In this document: positions 8,158-11,816 of the stretch, one piece after another
Numbering within the stretch: position 1 is the stretch's first letter
How the letters are laid out: each line of letters begins with the position of its first letter
NCBI RefSeq assembly: GCF_000835495.1
Contig: NW_015622571.1
Coordinates: forward strand, 1-11,816
Direction: 5' to 3'
DNA length: 11,816 nt
Origin: Cladophialophora immunda
Taxonomy: Eukaryota; Ascomycota; Eurotiomycetes; Chaetothyriales; Herpotrichiellaceae
The notes under the pieces: model-generated
Told to the model about the DNA's origin: nothing
Databases searched by the model: none
The model's input: the letters and a program-made list of their open reading frames with translations, nothing else
Made by a program: the position numbers and the translations under genes

Positions 8158-8616
8158 GAGGTTGAGTTGACAGTTATTTCGAGCCCCAATGATCCTGGTG
8201 ATCACAGTCACAGATCTAATCGATATGGTCAGAACCCCAACTGTGAGGGACTCTCTAGGACCACCGGTAGATATCGCGACACGGGCAAGAACCCCACTGC
8301 CAGATGGTGGCTCTAGGGAGTGTCTATACAGAGATTATCCACTGTGTTGGGAGAGGATCTAGGACGAAGTCTGCAGCCCAACGATCTGGGATGCGCTCCG
8401 GTAAGTTGATGCGTTCTCCCAAAGCGGCGGTTGCCACCCGACCACCTTCTGCACATGTCACAGCCTGGGGTGGAACAAGATTGGGTGATTCATGGCAATC
8501 CTTCGGACACCGCCCAGTCTCTACACCTAGAAGATAACGATTTCCTAGATGACAAGGGACGAGCGTACGCAGCGTGGCAACGGTCGAGGGTCCGGCACCC
8601 TAAAACACAAAACTGA
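8158..8616 (+). pseudogene. Broken frame with a small intron, product unknown
   Basis: In the same phase as the preceding gene, the + strand is open from 8158 to 8313, has one TAG at 8314-8316, and is open again to 8400. There a consensus donor GTAAGT at 8401 pairs with CAG ending at 8463 (63-nt intron, phase 0). The frame then continues from 8464 to TGA 8614-8616. The translation reads well on both sides, for example VLGEDLGRSLQPNDLGCAP joined to PGVEQDWVIHGNPSDTAQSL. No in-frame ATG exists upstream of the intron. The segment may be 3' exons of the gene ending at 8085, or a separate relic. Like the TAG at 7360, this one would be CAG before a C-to-T change. No domain is recognised. Confidence 0.3.
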
Positions 8617-10943
8617 GATCGGTAAGGGCGCTCGATATGTGGAACAAGCACAACCAACAACCTCGGACTTCTTTTAATAGTTATAACGAGCCTGGCTACA
8701 TGTACAGTATAAAGATAGTGTGTCACACTGCGCGGTTTCGTCGCCTGTGGAAGACATAAAACCTCCTCGGCTGGACCCCAGAGCTATATATAGAATTATT
8801 TTCGTGCAGTATTTTGTCAGTAAGCAGCCGGAGAATCAACCCCAAGAACAGAGTTCCTTAGCCGCATATCAAGAAAGCCCAAGCAGTATCACGCCCATGA
8901 CGGTAAGGATTGCGTATGGAGGATCCCAATCATCATCTTACGGCCCTGTATTCCGCTGGACGCTGTTCGTGGTCAGCCCGTCAAGATTTCACTTTCATCT
9001 CCAATCCACGACGCCGCGAACTCGAAGTGCGCGGCGATTGGATAATGACTCAATGTAAAGGTGCTCGTGTCCCACGTGCATCGTTGATAAACACCGAATC
9101 ATAGCTATGAGAACATCTAAGTGGGTGAGATAATCGCCATCATATCTTCTCATGTTCAACCGCTCCGTCGTGTACGGTGGCATCGCCTAGAGGAGGGTCC
9201 GGTTATTCTTATCAATGAATCGTTGCACTACGTGCATTAGCATAGTTCGAGCGATTTATGAAGGATAAAAGGTAATCCGCCCAGTTGATTCGGCCCTAGG
9301 CCAGTTCGTGTACCCAATTACGTCCAATTAGCTACGGCGGCGTTTGTCCTAAAAACAACGCCCAAAACATTCGATTCTGGCTGTCTTGAGGGTGGCTATA
9401 AAGTTATAAGAGACACGCCACTCCCAGAGCTGTCCGACCGTACTCCAATGAAATCGTTACCAACTCAACGACAGAGAAGCCGACCTCGGAGATTTCGAAC
9501 GTGCGAAATACCCCGCCCGTTACTTTGCCCGAGACCAATACTTTCATCTCAAGTGATCTCGGACCTTGTGGTTTGGCTGCCGTTGCGATTAGAATTTAGA
9601 AAGTAGGATAGTTAACTAGTTACTGAAACATATCATGGAAGAGATTGTACAGTATTGTTGATTGCTTCATTAGTGCTGACGCGCAGCTCTAATACGCCTC
9701 GGATGCACGAAGATGAATTGAACCTTCCTCGACAATCTGATAAGAGCTTGTCGGACATAGATATTTGCCATAGGAAAACAACCTTGCGCTAGCGTCCGAG
9801 AACTAAGCCCTTGAGGGCGTACGCTCGTCATTGGCATTTAATTTTGCCTTGCGTTGTTCAATGCTGTGCAGGCTGGAGACGTACACATCTGCAACGCCAG
9901 CTAACATTCAACCCACTAAACATGTAATGAATCGTGGGGGGAAGGTTTACCTTTAATCAGCATTTCGATTCTCGTACAAGCTCCACCAACGATTGTTCGC
10001 CATGTCAGCTATGCCCCAGTTTGTTGCTTCAACAGGGTTCTTTCGTCGTCGAGGTCGGTACGCATCGAAAGGACCTCCAGCAACAATCTATCCTGTGACA
10101 TCTGATTTCTCATTTGCGGGCCTTGAATGTGCTTCATCAATACGAGACCACAGCCAGAGAGCGATGCGTACTCTTGCTTTTAGGCACGGCAGACTGGCGT
10201 ATCTGCTGTCTTTGGTACGTGAGCCCATTCTGCACGCTCACCGCTTGTTTTGCTACAGGGTGTGCATTTCTGTTGCATAGAGCTAGTTGTATCCTAGGCG
10301 ATCGCCGATGAAGCTGCTAATGTTGATTTCAAATTCCCTGGCCACGTCATCCACGCTGCCGCACTTCTAGGGGACGCCTCACTTATTTCCATGCGAGTCT
10401 TTGTTTTAGGTTCGTAATTTGACAGCAGCCAACCCATAATTGATGCAGTAGCGAGCTTCTCAACCCTACCATTTAGTAACAAGTATGCGCCTAGCTTAAT
10501 AGACAGCCAAAAGTGAAGCGACCAGAAAATGACCACCGAATTAGTCTCTCTAGAGACGAGATCCAATGGGTTTCATGTGTAAGGCTCACGCCTTGTAGTT
10601 TTGTTATCGCCCGGAAAATCTATGGACCCTCTAATCTTGATCGTGCCTTTGGCTCAGGAAGACGCGGTGAGCAGATTCGTCATCTATAAATTCCGCTCAG
10701 GGTTGATTTTTTTAATTTTTAATTTTTTTCATTTGGGTTTTGGGTTTGAAGAAACTTCAACCTGTCTTTTCAGACGTATTACCTACCAACAATACAGTAT
10801 AGCGAGCGGGTATAGTACCACCTTCAATGAACCTCAAACCATCCAAACGCAATCAGAGCTCACTGTACGGTCCATCAACCAGATCGCAACGAAAAGGAAC
10901 CTGCTGTAACTAAGGACACGAAACATCTTCAACACCTACCTAA
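8617..10943. other. Long gene-poor stretch
   Basis: About 2.3 kb with no supportable gene. TATAAAG at 8708-8714 precedes an ATG-less frame, 8720-9058, which contains a donor-like GTAAGG at 8903. Other open frames, at 10002-10280 (+), 10294-10566 (-, no ATG at its head) and 10622-10909 (+), give translations with no motif I know. A T-rich low-complexity run occupies about 10704-10747. I found no terminal inverted repeats, no long terminal repeats and no reverse-transcriptase or transposase motif in any frame. It may be intergenic DNA or an old, heavily decayed insertion. Confidence 0.45.
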
Positions 10944-11045
10944 GATACGTCTGCCCCACTTTCCACTAGGGCTCGTCGTATCCTTCCCCAAAAACCAAGA
11001 TCTACAGGCGACCGTGGTGATTCTTCAGACACCCGAGGTAGCAAA
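10944..11045 (+). other. Possible upstream exon of the transcription-factor fragment
   Basis: This frame is open and in phase with the fragment at 11112 if a 66-nt intron is removed (donor GTAAGA at 11046, acceptor TCTAG ending at 11111). It would encode a basic, Ser/Arg-rich linker (ILPQKPRSTGDRGDSSDTRG), like the region that follows the zinc cluster in Zn2Cys6 factors. There is no ATG and no cysteine cluster. The splice sites fit, but a branch site is only marginal. Confidence 0.25.
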
Positions 11046-11138
11046 GTAAGAAATATCACATATTTGTCACCAGATTTCCCGCCGAAGACGGTAATAATAC
11101 ATTGCGTCTAGCAAAATCCTCTGCGATCCCCACCTGAG

Positions 11139-11760
11139 ATGGTTGGCGGAGGCTACTCTGAGCCCGACCGTATCCAGGTGGATGTTTCTGGCGTTGGGAT
11201 TGGGCAAATTTACCTCGATGCTCAGCATATACTTGCGAAGGTATCCGAATTCAATGCCAAATATTCCGTGGCAGGCGGCGACGGCTTGCGCACACGGTGC
11301 ATTGAGCGGTGGACAGATTTCAGGAGAATCGACTACTTGCTTGAGGGGTAAGTTTGCGTCTTCTCCTACCTGATATCTCCACTAGGCTGACATGCTTGGT
11401 AGGTGGACAAGATTTCTGCCTCCGGAATACACACTCGACAACATGAAGCTTCTAATTGATGCTCCTGTGGCGCTTATTCTCGCCCACCTATTCCAAAGGA
11501 TCGCCCTAATTCAATTGCATGCCCCTGTGGCATACGTTGATCAGCTGGGAGGCTCCGAGAGAGCTGAACACCTACACCACGTTCTTTGTGTCACCGCGTC
11601 ACAGGAAATCGTTTCAATCATCGAACAGTATCTCAAGAAACCTTCTGTGGAGATCATACGTACTCGGTTTTATACTCTATCTTCGGCGCTCACCAATGCT
11701 TATACACCTTTTGGACGTGCGGAATCCCATATTCTTTTACATCGAGATAAATACGGCTGA
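11139..11760 (+). CDS. Fungal transcription-factor middle-homology-like fragment
   Basis: Two exons, 11139-11347 and 11403-11760, give 188 residues when counted from ATG 11139. The sequence follows a pattern I know from the middle-homology region of fungal Zn2Cys6 factors. First comes a helix with 'IYLDAQHILAKVSEFN', then a 'WTDFRRIDYLLEGWTRFLPP' segment (a helix leading into W...LP). After that comes 'AHLFQRIALIQLHAP', matching the 'AHL..H.A.ILLH.P' stretch, and then a Cys before 'ASQEIVSIIEQ'. In intact proteins this region follows an N-terminal zinc cluster and an 'R..W...F..DR' block. Neither is visible upstream in any frame. The frame stays open upstream to 11112, just after a TAG that could be a 3' splice site. 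The gene therefore looks truncated at the N-terminus. The end at TGA 11758-11760 also comes earlier than usual, unless further exons lie beyond the window. It is likely a relic or a factor without a DNA-binding domain. The family call is an inference from pattern memory. Confidence 0.55.
11348..11402 (+). other. Intron in the transcription-factor fragment
   Basis: Donor GTAAGT at 11348, branch-site CTGAC at 11387-11391 and acceptor GGTAG ending at 11402 make a typical 55-nt fungal intron in phase 2. Splicing joins ...DYLLEG to WTRFLPPEY..., which is the order expected for the family. The alternative AG ending at 11385 would put the reading out of frame. Confidence 0.8.
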
Positions 11761-11816
11761 CAATGACATCAGATCGGGATCTTCAAAGCCCAGACAAAGT
11801 TACGGTTCAGAAGATC

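Noticed and set aside
10704..10747. T-rich run with TTTGGGTTTTGGGTTTG, telomere-like
   Set aside because: It is not a regular TTAGGG array and is too short; it is treated as low-complexity sequence.
8617..10943. Transposon remnant
   Set aside because: No terminal repeats, target-site duplication or enzyme motifs were found by eye; a repeat-library search would be needed to revive this.

Overview
The window looks like nuclear DNA of a filamentous ascomycete (Pezizomycotina). The evidence is a set of short spliceosomal introns (about 55-130 nt) with GTRNG-type donors and CTAAT, TTGAC or CTGAC branch sites, a C2H2 zinc-finger family with the fungal 'SIFSRPYDLTRHED' signature, and a fragment resembling the fungal transcription-factor middle-homology region. 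No bacterial operon layout, tRNA, rRNA, CRISPR array or intact transposon was found. Every recognisable gene lies on the + strand and coding density is low.

Layout. A CT microsatellite opens the window. At 649-1563 is an intact single-exon gene for a three-finger C2H2 protein. After about 1 kb with only a doubtful antisense reading frame, 2609-4972 holds the largest gene. It shows up as three separate open frames, but two introns (about 3432-3564 and 3752-3846) join them into one product of about 711 residues. That product ends in three 16-residue tandem repeats and a MYND-type zinc finger whose last cysteine is a phenylalanine. About 1 kb of apparently non-coding DNA follows.

A single-exon gene of unknown function lies at 6002-6895. 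Next is a coding frame at 7300-8085, also of unknown function, interrupted by an in-frame TAG at 7360-7362. Behind it, at 8158-8616, is a second broken frame in the same phase. From 8617 to about 10943 I see no supportable gene. At the right end (10944-11760) is a spliced fragment that looks like the middle part of a Zn2Cys6-type transcription factor, without any visible DNA-binding domain.

How the parts relate. Two loci suggest regulation or protein interaction (C2H2, MYND), and a third is a probable regulator relic. There is no sign of a biosynthetic cluster or a co-regulated pathway. The mix of intact genes, genes with single in-frame stops and N-terminally truncated relics suits a gene-poor, fast-decaying accessory region, but that is an inference. 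Gene models rest on reading frames and splice motifs read by eye. No homology search was possible.
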